This document shows positions 1-5,379 of a stretch of 5,934 bases of DNA, piece after piece. Source of the DNA: Altererythrobacter sp. (GTDB lineage Bacteria > Pseudomonadota > Alphaproteobacteria > Sphingomonadales > Sphingomonadaceae). Under the pieces are notes generated by a model that saw only the letters and a list, made by a program, of their open reading frames with translations, ran no database searches and was not told where the DNA came from. The stretch lies in contig JALZVZ010000329.1 in NCBI GenBank assembly GCA_023299945.1, forward strand, positions 1 through 5,934. Direction: 5' to 3'. How positions within the stretch are numbered: the first letter of the stretch is position 1; each line of letters begins with the position of its first letter. Both the position numbers and the translations under genes were made by a program.

Positions 1-36
1 CGCTTGGCGCTTCGCTTCTGGCTTAGTGGCGGAGCT

Positions 37-121
37 CGGTCGGCGACCTGCCGACCGCAAGGCCCTTGTGGCCGCCCGCAGGCCTAAGGGGCCGAGGATA
101 TCGCAGCACGCAGGTGCTGCG
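37..121. repeat. Block of three consecutive hairpin-forming inverted repeats, non-coding
   Basis: Three stem-loops follow one another with gaps of 3 and 8 bases. Hairpin 1 (37-57) has perfect 8-base arms CGGTCGGC/GCCGACCG around a 5-base loop. Hairpin 2 (61-93) pairs GGCCC with GGGCC, then TT with AA, then GGCC with GGCC, with single-base bulges. Hairpin 3 (102-121) has perfect 8-base arms CGCAGCAC/GTGCTGCG around a 4-base loop. The block lies just beyond the stop codon of the minus-strand membrane protein gene. No run of T follows hairpin 3 on the minus strand, so it is not a textbook intrinsic terminator. It could be a dispersed extragenic palindromic repeat or a structured 3' end; the window alone cannot tell. 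The frame open from position 2 through this block is rich in Arg, Ala and Pro and runs into the neighbouring gene, so I do not call it a protein. I see no gene in 1-136. Confidence 0.6.
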
Positions 122-136
122 GAAAACAACCCAACT

Positions 137-1438
137 CTACCCCTCTTTACTCACCAAAACCTTATCGATCCGGCGGCGGTCCATATCCACCACTTCAAAG
201 CGCCAGCCTTGCTCGATGAAGGCATCGCCTTCGCGCGGAACACGTTTCAGCACAGATAAAACATAGCCCGCAGCGGTGCCAAATTCTCGGCGCTCATCAT
301 ATTCTAGGCCCAACTCATCAGCGAGCGCATCCGCGCCCAAAGCGCCCGATATCAGCAATGTGCCATTGGGCCTGCGCACCAGTAATGGCGCATCGCCCTC
401 GTCCTGATCGCTGACAAAATTGCCAACCAGCGCAGTCAGCAAATCGACCGGCGTCACCACTCCTTCAAAATGGCCATATTCATCGTGAACCATCGCCATA
501 GCGATTTCCGATTGCTGCAACACGCGCAGCGCATCCATCGCGTCCAGCTGGTCGGGCACAACCTCCATTTTGCGCATAAGCGCCTTCAGCGACACAGCCT
601 CACCTGACACCATAGCGCCCAGCACTTCGCGCACTTTTACCACGCCAACAATTGTGTCGGGCGAGCCATCAGCAACCGGCAGCAGCGAATGCGGGCTTTG
701 CTCAATTGCCTTGCGAATACCATCCTCGCCCGCGCCCAGATCAATCCAGTCCAATTCGGTCCGCGGCGTCATCATTTCGCGCACAGGACGTTCCGCCAGC
801 CGCACAACACCCGTCAGGATCTGATGCTGATCCGCTTCAATCACGCCGGAATTGGTCGCATCGGCAAAGATCATATGCAGTTCTTCGGCTGTCACACTGG
901 ATTGACCGCCGGGGCGAATGCCGAACAATCGGATGAGCAATCCTGATGATGTGTCCAAAAGCCAGACAATGGGGGCCGCAATCGTGGCCAGAAAAGCCAT
1001 CGGGCGCGCCATTGTCACGGCCATCGGCACCGCGATTTTCAAAGCAATTTGCTTGGGCACAAGCTCGCCGACGACCACGCTGAGATAGGTTGTAATCGCA
1101 ATCACGGTAAAAAATGCGACTTGATCTGCCATATCCACTGGCACGCCGAGAACGGTCAGCCGCTCGCCCACTGGCCCCTCTAGGCTTGCGCCCGAGAATG
1201 CACCGATAATAATCGCAATTAATGTGATCCCCACTTGCACGGTGGAGAGAAACTTGCCCGGCTCCGCCGCCAAAGCCAGCGCCGTTTTTGCGCCTGCTGA
1301 GCCTTTATCGGCTTTCGCTTGCAGACGCGCGGTTTTGGCCGACACAATCGCCAGCTCCGACATCGCAAAGACGCCATTGAGCACGATCAAACATGCAATG
1401 ATTATCAAATCGGGCCATGGAAACGGGGTCACGTTCAT
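137..1438 (-). CDS. CNNM/CorC (HlyC)-family membrane protein with DUF21, CBS pair and CorC/HlyC C-terminal domain
   Basis: The product is a 433-residue inner-membrane protein of the CNNM/CorC family, usually annotated as hemolysin family protein. Members are linked to divalent cation (Mg2+, Co2+) transport or efflux; the hemolysin label is historical. The N-terminal DUF21 part (about 8-170) shows hydrophobic segments near 11-33, 65-88, 106-124 and 140-166. It contains two family hallmarks: MSELAIVS (26-33) and GELVPKQ (124-130), whose Ser/Glu residues lie at the ion site in studied relatives. A CBS pair follows, CBS1 starting at REMMTPR (220-226) and CBS2 at about 282-342, with the family pattern HDEYGHFEGVVTPVDLL (318-334). 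These domains bind adenine nucleotides in relatives. Residues from about 350 form the CorC/HlyC domain. The start ATG has only a weak Shine-Dalgarno (GCGAG, very close), but no in-frame ATG lies upstream before a stop codon. Length and domain order are normal, with no sign of damage. The transported ion is not decided by sequence. Confidence 0.93.
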   Translation of the reverse strand: MNVTPFPWPDLIIIACLIVLNGVFAMSELAIVSAKTARLQAKADKGSAGAKTALALAAEPGKFLSTVQVGITLIAIIIGAFSGASLEGPVGERLTVLGVPVDMADQVAFFTVIAITTYLSVVVGELVPKQIALKIAVPMAVTMARPMAFLATIAAPIVWLLDTSSGLLIRLFGIRPGGQSSVTAEELHMIFADATNSGVIEADQHQILTGVVRLAERPVREMMTPRTELDWIDLGAGEDGIRKAIEQSPHSLLPVADGSPDTIVGVVKVREVLGAMVSGEAVSLKALMRKMEVVPDQLDAMDALRVLQQSEIAMAMVHDEYGHFEGVVTPVDLLTALVGNFVSDQDEGDAPLLVRRPNGTLLISGALGADALADELGLEYDERREFGTAAGYVLSVLKRVPREGDAFIEQGWRFEVVDMDRRRIDKVLVSKEG

Positions 1439-1563
1439 CTCGCTAGCATATTTGTAACATCTTGCCAGTGCGCTTGGAGCAAACTCTTTTTAAGGCTAGA
1501 GACAGGGTTAACAGGGGAAACACGCGAATAAGAGGCTGAAAATAGCTTCTCTTTTTACCCAAG

Positions 1564-1580
1564 CTCACAAATTTTGTGAG
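1564..1580. promoter_or_regulatory. Perfect 17-base palindrome upstream of the OmpA-family lipoprotein gene
   Basis: CTCACAAA and TTTGTGAG are exact inverted repeats around a single central T, ending 27 bases before the ATG at 1608. It lies in the 169-base gap between two divergent genes. It may be an operator for a dimeric regulator or, if transcribed, a small AU-rich hairpin just above the ribosome binding site. No T-run follows. I found no convincing -35/-10 pair in this gap. A weak candidate is TTGGAG (1474-1479) with CTAGAG (1496-1501), which would put the palindrome in the 5' leader. Confidence 0.4.
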
Positions 1581-1593
1581 TCCATTGATCTCT

Positions 1594-1602
1594 TAAGGAG
1601 GG
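1594..1602 (+). promoter_or_regulatory. Strong ribosome binding site TAAGGAGGG
   Basis: TAAGGAGG is a full match to the anti-Shine-Dalgarno end of 16S rRNA, and it sits 5 bases before the ATG at 1608. It is clearly the best ribosome site in the window. It fixes the start of the lipoprotein gene and suggests a highly translated envelope protein. Confidence 0.85.
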
Positions 1603-1607
1603 ATAAT

Positions 1608-2300
1608 ATGAAAAAATCTCGGATAATGCTCTCAAGCGTAGCGGCCTTATCGCTACTGGGCACAAGTGCCTGTGTCACTGACCCGAACACTGGCAATCAG
1701 AAAGTCTCGCGTACGGCTATTGGCGGCGTCGGCGGCGCAGTTCTGGGCGGATTGCTTGGCGGCGTGATTGGCGGCAAAACTGGCCGGATCGTTGGCGCAG
1801 TTGGCGGCGCAGCGGCTGGCGGCATTGTTGGGTACAAGATGGACCAACAAATCAAAGAATTGAAAGAACAAACTGCGGGTTCCGGCGTGGATGTCACCGA
1901 AGTGGACGGCGGTAACGCTATCCTCGTCAATCTGCCAGACGGCGTGACTTTCGATGTTGGCAGCGCGGTAATCCAGCCTGCTTTCCGCACAACTTTGGAC
2001 AGTGTGTCAAACAATCTGACGCAATATCCAAACTCGATCATTGATGTTTATGGCCACACCGATTCCACCGGCTCGGACAGCTTTAACCAGCGCCTGTCAG
2101 AACAGCGCGCACAGGCCGTCACCAATTATATGGTATCACGCGGCGTCGCTTCGGCCCGCGTGCGTTGGCAGGGTTTTGGCGAGACACAGCCAATTGCTGA
2201 TAACACCACTGAATTTGGCCGGTCGCGCAATCGCCGAGTTGAAATCAAGATCATCCCATTTGATCAAGATGATGTGAATGCGGCGCAAGCAGCGCAGTAA
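1608..2300 (+). CDS. OmpA-family outer-membrane lipoprotein with glycine-zipper segment (YiaD-like)
   Basis: The 230-residue product has a lipoprotein signal: MKKSR, a hydrophobic core, and a lipobox-like TSAC with the acylated Cys at 22. Position +2 is Val, not Asp, which fits outer-membrane sorting. Residues 38-76 form a glycine-rich, two-fold repeated GGxxGxxxGG segment, a glycine zipper that may insert into or oligomerise in the membrane. The OmpA C-terminal peptidoglycan-binding domain spans about 103-216: FDVGSAVI (115-122), YGHTDSTGS (148-156), LSEQRAQAV (163-171) and the closing GRSRNRRVEI (204-213). Asp152 and Arg167 align with the residues that hold diaminopimelate in studied OmpA domains. 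The likely role is to tether the outer membrane to the cell wall. Glycine zipper plus OmpA is the arrangement of E. coli YiaD. The C-terminal tail is polar and Ala/Gln-rich. It is a single gene, flanked by a divergent gene upstream and a terminator downstream. Confidence 0.92.
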   Translation: MKKSRIMLSSVAALSLLGTSACVTDPNTGNQKVSRTAIGGVGGAVLGGLLGGVIGGKTGRIVGAVGGAAAGGIVGYKMDQQIKELKEQTAGSGVDVTEVDGGNAILVNLPDGVTFDVGSAVIQPAFRTTLDSVSNNLTQYPNSIIDVYGHTDSTGSDSFNQRLSEQRAQAVTNYMVSRGVASARVRWQGFGETQPIADNTTEFGRSRNRRVEIKIIPFDQDDVNAAQAAQ

Positions 2301-2322
2301 TTCGCGGTCAAATACCAATATG

Positions 2323-2364
2323 AAGGGGCTGGCTTTCCATCGCGGGAGGCTGGCCCTTTTCTTT
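2323..2364 (+). terminator. Probable intrinsic terminator of the OmpA-family lipoprotein gene
   Basis: In plus-strand RNA, AAGGG (2323-2327) pairs with CCCUU (2354-2358). After one bulged G, CUGGCUUUCC (2329-2338) pairs with GGGAGGCUGG (2344-2353), using four G-U pairs, with a 5-base loop. A TTTTCTTT tract follows directly. The G-U pairs become A-C mismatches in minus-strand RNA, so the structure favours plus-strand transcripts, in keeping with its place 22 bases after the lipoprotein stop codon. The minus-strand phosphatase gene also ends just beyond it. Confidence 0.62.
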
Positions 2365-2371
2365 GGCCACT

Positions 2372-3157
2372 TTATTTCGGGTAGGCGATTTTTTGCGCGC
2401 GCTCTGAAAGGCGATCAACCGCCGCGCCGTGAATATCGCGCGAACTAACAAGCACACCAAAGGCACGCGGATCGCGCTTATTATAGCCCAGAGGATTGCC
2501 GAAAGTGTCGCTGACCTCAGCCCCGGCCTCGCGCGCAATTAACGTGGCTGCGCCAACATCCCATTCATAGCCCCAGCGCAAGGTTGCAATCAGATCGGCC
2601 TCATCGGCGGCGACCTTGGCTATGCGCAGTGCAATCGAGTTGGGTTTTTCAACCATGACCAAATCTTGGTCCACTTTGGGCAGACTGTCGGTCGGCACGC
2701 GGCTGCCAGAAAATTCGGGCCGCCCAGAGGCTTTGAGCACTTCGCCATTGCGCGTTGCGCCTTGCCCAGCCACCGCCAGCCAATTCTGTCCGCGCGCTGG
2801 CGCGCTCAACATACCAATCAGCGGCTTGCCTGCACTAATCAGTGCCACAGATACCGCCCAGCCATCGCGCCCGTGAATAAAATCGCGAGTGCCATCAATG
2901 GGATCGACCAGCCAAATCAGTTCGCGGTTCAGGCGCTCCGCATCATCAGCGGTTTCCTCTGACAGCCATCCAGCCGATGGCAATAATGCCGTCAGCTCGC
3001 GCTTTAAAAAGGCATCAACCGCCAAATCTGCGGCGCAAACCGGATGGCCAGGTTCCTTTTCCCAAATCTCCACCTCATGGCCGGCACCGGGCCATTGATC
3101 ATGGGCAATTCGGCCCGCCTCGCGGACAATCTCTTCAAAACGGATGCTATCGATCAT
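2372..3157 (-). CDS. cysQ: Inositol monophosphatase-superfamily phosphatase, probably 3'(2'),5'-bisphosphate nucleotidase CysQ
   Basis: The 261-residue product has the metal-dependent phosphatase fold of the FIG/IMPase superfamily. Visible motifs are LSEE (65-68, with the metal-binding Glu67), motif A DPIDGT (85-90, Asp85 and Asp88 binding metal, Thr90) and motif [16 protein letters not shown] (199-213, Asp200). The pattern [12 protein letters not shown] resembles the CysQ version (DGTKEF) more than the IMPase version (DGTTNF). CysQ splits 3'-phosphoadenosine 5'-phosphate to AMP and phosphate, which keeps sulfate assimilation running. An inositol or sugar phosphatase role cannot be excluded, since specificity in this superfamily is hard to read. 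I chose the ATG at 3157 (MIDSIRFEE). The frame stays open to a TTG at 3226, but those 23 residues are unlike the family start and lack an ATG. The chosen start has no clear Shine-Dalgarno. All catalytic residues are intact and the length is normal. Confidence 0.85.
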   Translation of the reverse strand: MIDSIRFEEIVREAGRIAHDQWPGAGHEVEIWEKEPGHPVCAADLAVDAFLKRELTALLPSAGWLSEETADDAERLNRELIWLVDPIDGTRDFIHGRDGWAVSVALISAGKPLIGMLSAPARGQNWLAVAGQGATRNGEVLKASGRPEFSGSRVPTDSLPKVDQDLVMVEKPNSIALRIAKVAADEADLIATLRWGYEWDVGAATLIAREAGAEVSDTFGNPLGYNKRDPRAFGVLVSSRDIHGAAVDRLSERAQKIAYPK

Positions 3158-3169
3158 GCTAGGTGGGGC

Positions 3170-3206
3170 TTTGCGCGCTAAGTGGGCACTTTTCAAGCGC
3201 GTCAAA
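3170..3206. repeat. Imperfect two-level inverted repeat in the divergent gap ahead of sucC
   Basis: TTTG-CGCGC (3170-3178) pairs with GCGCG-T-CAAA (3197-3206, one bulged T). Inside it AAGTG (3180-3184) pairs with CACTT (3187-3191) around GG. It sits in the 112-base gap between the divergent phosphatase and sucC genes, where both promoters should lie. It could be a regulator site or chance. I found no convincing -35/-10 pair for either gene. Confidence 0.3.
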
Positions 3207-3254
3207 CCATGCTTATGCGGGTTCAAAGCGATTCCGTTCTACATTTCCTCCCAA

Positions 3255-3259
3255 AAGGA
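3255..3259 (+). promoter_or_regulatory. Ribosome binding site AAGGA that decides the sucC start
   Basis: AAGGA lies 10 bases before the ATG at 3270. It supports that ATG over the longer reading frame beginning at 3144, whose first 42 residues do not resemble SucC and overlap the divergent phosphatase gene. Confidence 0.7.
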
Positions 3260-3269
3260 ACACACTGCA

Positions 3270-4469
3270 ATGAATATCCACGAGTATCAGGCCAAAGAAC
3301 TTCTAGCGAAATATGGCATTGGCATTCCTGCTGGCCATGCTGCTTTGACCGTCGAAGAAGCGGTCGAAGGCGCGAAAAAATTGCCTGGGCCTTTGTATGT
3401 CGTAAAGGCGCAAATCCACGCAGGCGGCCGCGGCAAAGGCAAATTCACAGAGCTTGGCCCAGATGCCAAAGGCGGCGTGCGTCTGGCGAAATCCATCGCA
3501 GACGTAGAATCCGATGCAAAAGACATGCTCGGCAACACGCTGGTCACGATCCAAACCGGCGATGAAGGCAAGCAAGTGAACCGCCTCTATGTCACCGACG
3601 GTGTCGATATTGAGCAAGAATATTACCTCGCCATGCTGGTTGACCGTTCGAGCGGCGAAGTTGCGATGGTTGCCTCCACAGAAGGCGGCATGGATATTGA
3701 AGACGTGGCGCACAACACGCCCGAGCTGATCACCACGATCACGATCAACCCTGCCCAAGGCTTTTTGCCGCATCACGGACGCGCGGTTGCGTTTGCACTG
3801 AAATTGTCGGGTGATCTGAACAAGCAGTGCCAGAAACTGGCGAAGCAGCTTTATACAGCCTTCATGGATCTCGATTGCGAGATGCTGGAGATTAACCCGC
3901 TGGTCGAGACCAAAGACGCGCAATTGCTCGTGCTCGACACCAAGATGAGCTTTGATGGCAATGCGCTTTACCGCCACAAAGACGTGGAAGCGATGCGCGA
4001 TGAGACCGAGGAAGATCCGGCCGAAGTCGAAGCGTCTAAATCTGATCTCGCTTACATCAAGCTCGACGGCAATATTGGCTGCATGGTCAATGGCGCGGGC
4101 CTTGCGATGGCGACGATGGATATCATCAAGCTAAACGGCGCATTCCCTGCCAACTTCCTCGATGTGGGCGGCGGCGCGACAACCGAAAAAGTGACCGCAG
4201 CGTTCAAGATCATTCTGAAAGACCCGGCGGTCGAAGGCATCCTCGTCAACATCTTTGGCGGCATTATGAAATGCGACATTATTGCCGATGGTATCGTGCA
4301 GGCGGCGAAGGACGTGAACTTGTCTGTGCCTTTGGTTGTTCGTCTTGAAGGCACCAATGTTGAGGCGGGCAAGGAAATCCTCGCGAATTCCGGCCTGCCG
4401 ATTGTGGCAGCAGACGACCTTGGCGATGCCGCTAAAAAGATCGTCGCAGAGGTCAAGCAAGCGGCGTAA
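3270..4469 (+). CDS. sucC: Succinate-CoA ligase (ADP-forming) subunit beta
   Basis: The 399-residue product is the beta subunit of succinyl-CoA synthetase. With the alpha subunit SucD it converts succinyl-CoA, ADP and phosphate to succinate, ATP and CoA in the TCA cycle. It begins with the family hallmark [12 protein letters not shown]. The ATP-grasp part includes [14 protein letters not shown] (44-57), STEGGMDIE (136-144) and EINPL (207-211). Glu207, Asn209 and Asp223 match the Mg-nucleotide ligands known from E. coli. Pro20 matches the E. coli residue associated with accepting ATP. The ligase domain shows [18 protein letters not shown] (268-285), FLDVGGGAT (296-304) and [11 protein letters not shown] (326-336). 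The loop after GRGK is about ten residues longer than in E. coli, which explains most of the difference from its 388 residues. The partner sucD does not follow: the next gene is etfB after 140 bases, so the alpha subunit must be encoded elsewhere. Confidence 0.98.
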   Translation: MNIHEYQAKELLAKYGIGIPAGHAALTVEEAVEGAKKLPGPLYVVKAQIHAGGRGKGKFTELGPDAKGGVRLAKSIADVESDAKDMLGNTLVTIQTGDEGKQVNRLYVTDGVDIEQEYYLAMLVDRSSGEVAMVASTEGGMDIEDVAHNTPELITTITINPAQGFLPHHGRAVAFALKLSGDLNKQCQKLAKQLYTAFMDLDCEMLEINPLVETKDAQLLVLDTKMSFDGNALYRHKDVEAMRDETEEDPAEVEASKSDLAYIKLDGNIGCMVNGAGLAMATMDIIKLNGAFPANFLDVGGGATTEKVTAAFKIILKDPAVEGILVNIFGGIMKCDIIADGIVQAAKDVNLSVPLVVRLEGTNVEAGKEILANSGLPIVAADDLGDAAKKIVAEVKQAA

Positions 4470-4525
4470 TCATCGCTGATTATGAATTTGCCAGTGAAAG
4501 CAGGCGCAATCGCACTTGCATAGTT

Positions 4526-4578
4526 TGCGGCCCCAACATGCTTGACGTTTACGTAAACGCAAGCTAGTTGGGGCCGCA
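4526..4578. promoter_or_regulatory. Nested inverted repeat with a perfect 14-base palindrome, candidate operator for etfBA
   Basis: The outer arms are perfect over 12 bases: TGCGGCCCCAAC (4526-4537) and GTTGGGGCCGCA (4567-4578). Inside, after a 2x2 mismatch, GCTTG (4540-4544) pairs with CAAGC (4560-4564). At the core, CGTTTACGTAAACG (4546-4559) is a perfect palindrome, offset by one unpaired A (4545). TTGACG at 4542-4547 looks like a -35 box. The core would then lie between -35 and -10, as in MerR-type promoters. From memory, ACGTAAACGT-like sites are bound by LiuR-type MerR regulators of branched-chain amino-acid and fatty-acid breakdown, whose regulons can include etf genes. The structure is seen; the regulator is inference. 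No T-run follows, so it is not a standard sucC terminator. Confidence 0.55.
4542..4570 (+). promoter_or_regulatory. Weak candidate promoter for etfBA
   Basis: TTGACG (4542-4547) matches five of six bases of the -35 consensus. At a 17-base spacing lies TAGTTG (4565-4570), a poor -10 match. A start near 4577 would give a leader of about 33 bases. A poor -10 box with an operator in the spacer would suit an activated or controlled promoter, but the call rests mainly on the -35 box. Confidence 0.3.
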
Positions 4579-4593
4579 TAAGTTTGAATATTT

Positions 4594-4600
4594 AGGAAGG
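4594..4600 (+). promoter_or_regulatory. Ribosome binding site AGGAAGG that decides the etfB start
   Basis: AGGAAGG ends 9 bases before the ATG at 4610. It supports that start over the open frame reaching back to 4568, which runs through the inverted repeat. The same heptamer recurs ahead of etfA. Confidence 0.75.
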
Positions 4601-4609
4601 ATATCTCCC

Positions 4610-5356
4610 ATGAAAATCCTCGTCCCCGTCAAGCGGGTGATTGATTATAACGTCAAACCGCGCGTCAAGGCTGACGGCAGCGGTGTTGACCTCGCCAATG
4701 TCAAAATGAGCATGAACCCGTTCGATGAAATCGCTGTCGAAGAAGCGATTCGCATCAAAGAAGCGGGCAAGGCGGATGAAATCATCGCGGTTTCGGTTGG
4801 CCCTGCAAAGGCGCAAGAAACATTGCGCACCGCCCTCGCCATGGGTGCAGACCGCGCCATTCTGGTGGAAAGCGATGAGGAAGTTGAGCCTCTCGCCGTG
4901 GCAAAGATCCTCAAAGCCATCGCGGATGAAGAAGCCCCTGGCATTGTCATGCTCGGCAAGCAATCGATCAGCGACGACAGCAACCAAACCGGCCAAATGC
5001 TCGCAGCTCTGATGGGCCGCCCGCAAGGCACGTTTGCTAACACTGTTGAAGTGGACGGCGATGCGGTGATCGTGAAACGCGAAGTCGATGGTGGCCTTGA
5101 AACGGTCAAGCTGACTATGCCAGCCATCGTCACCACCGACCTTCGCTTGAACGAGCCGCGCTATGCTTCGCTGCCCAACATCATGAAGGCAAAGAAGAAG
5201 CCTTTGGATACGAAGGCGCCTGCGGATTACGGTGTCGATATTGCCCCGCGCCTCACCACCACCAATGTCTCCGAGCCGCCTGTGCGTCAGGCCGGTGAGA
5301 AGGTCGAAGATGTCGACGCTCTGATCGTGAAGATCAAAGCTCTCGGCATCGCATAA
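4610..5356 (+). CDS. etfB: Electron transfer flavoprotein subunit beta
   Basis: The 248-residue product is EtfB, which pairs with EtfA to form the soluble FAD- and AMP-containing electron transfer flavoprotein. ETF takes electrons from acyl-CoA and related dehydrogenases and passes them to ETF-ubiquinone oxidoreductase. It opens with [30 protein letters not shown] (36-46), [20 protein letters not shown] (64-83) and [17 protein letters not shown] (116-132) form the AMP-binding part. The ETF-beta signature lies at [22 protein letters not shown] (155-176). The dehydrogenase-recognition loop [19 protein letters not shown] (181-199) is close to the mitochondrial one. All this marks the classical group I, non-bifurcating ETF. 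Length is typical and all motifs are intact. etfA follows after 23 bases, so the two are surely one operon, probably under its own control from 4526-4578. Confidence 0.98.
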   Translation: MKILVPVKRVIDYNVKPRVKADGSGVDLANVKMSMNPFDEIAVEEAIRIKEAGKADEIIAVSVGPAKAQETLRTALAMGADRAILVESDEEVEPLAVAKILKAIADEEAPGIVMLGKQSISDDSNQTGQMLAALMGRPQGTFANTVEVDGDAVIVKREVDGGLETVKLTMPAIVTTDLRLNEPRYASLPNIMKAKKKPLDTKAPADYGVDIAPRLTTTNVSEPPVRQAGEKVEDVDALIVKIKALGIA

Positions 5357-5364
5357 GCGCCCAA

Positions 5365-5371
5365 AGGAAGG
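5365..5371 (+). promoter_or_regulatory. Ribosome binding site AGGAAGG of etfA
   Basis: AGGAAGG lies in the 23-base gap between etfB and etfA and ends 8 bases before the ATG at 5380. Its identity to the etfB site suggests matched translation of the two subunits, which are needed 1:1. Confidence 0.75.
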
Positions 5372-5379
5372 AAACAATC

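Noticed and set aside
26..259. Plus-strand open frame at the left edge, possibly the end of an upstream gene
   Set aside because: It runs through three hairpins and then about 120 bases into the coding end of the minus-strand membrane protein gene. The peptide has no recognised motif. It could be an upstream gene tail, but nothing supports this.
1697..1850. GGC-rich repeated DNA inside the lipoprotein gene
   Set aside because: It is explained by the glycine-zipper protein segment in the reading frame; no separate DNA repeat element is needed.
3144..3269. Extended sucC start 42 codons upstream
   Set aside because: The extension overlaps the start of the divergent phosphatase gene and does not resemble SucC. 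The ATG at 3270 has a ribosome site and the family start MNIHEYQ.
3303..3977. Minus-strand open frame of 224 codons inside sucC
   Set aside because: Composition is typical of a shadow frame, and it lies fully within a certain gene.
4526..4578. Reading the large inverted repeat as a rho-independent terminator of sucC
   Set aside because: The stem is strong, but the following bases (ATAAGTTTGAATATTT) are not a T-run, and the core palindrome with an adjacent -35 box fits a regulatory site better.
4592..5377. Minus-strand open frame of 261 codons covering all of etfB
   Set aside because: It is the mirror of a well-conserved gene with strong codon bias. It has no recognisable domain, is rich in His, Arg and Phe, and has no supporting ribosome site. 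Long antisense frames are common in this kind of DNA.
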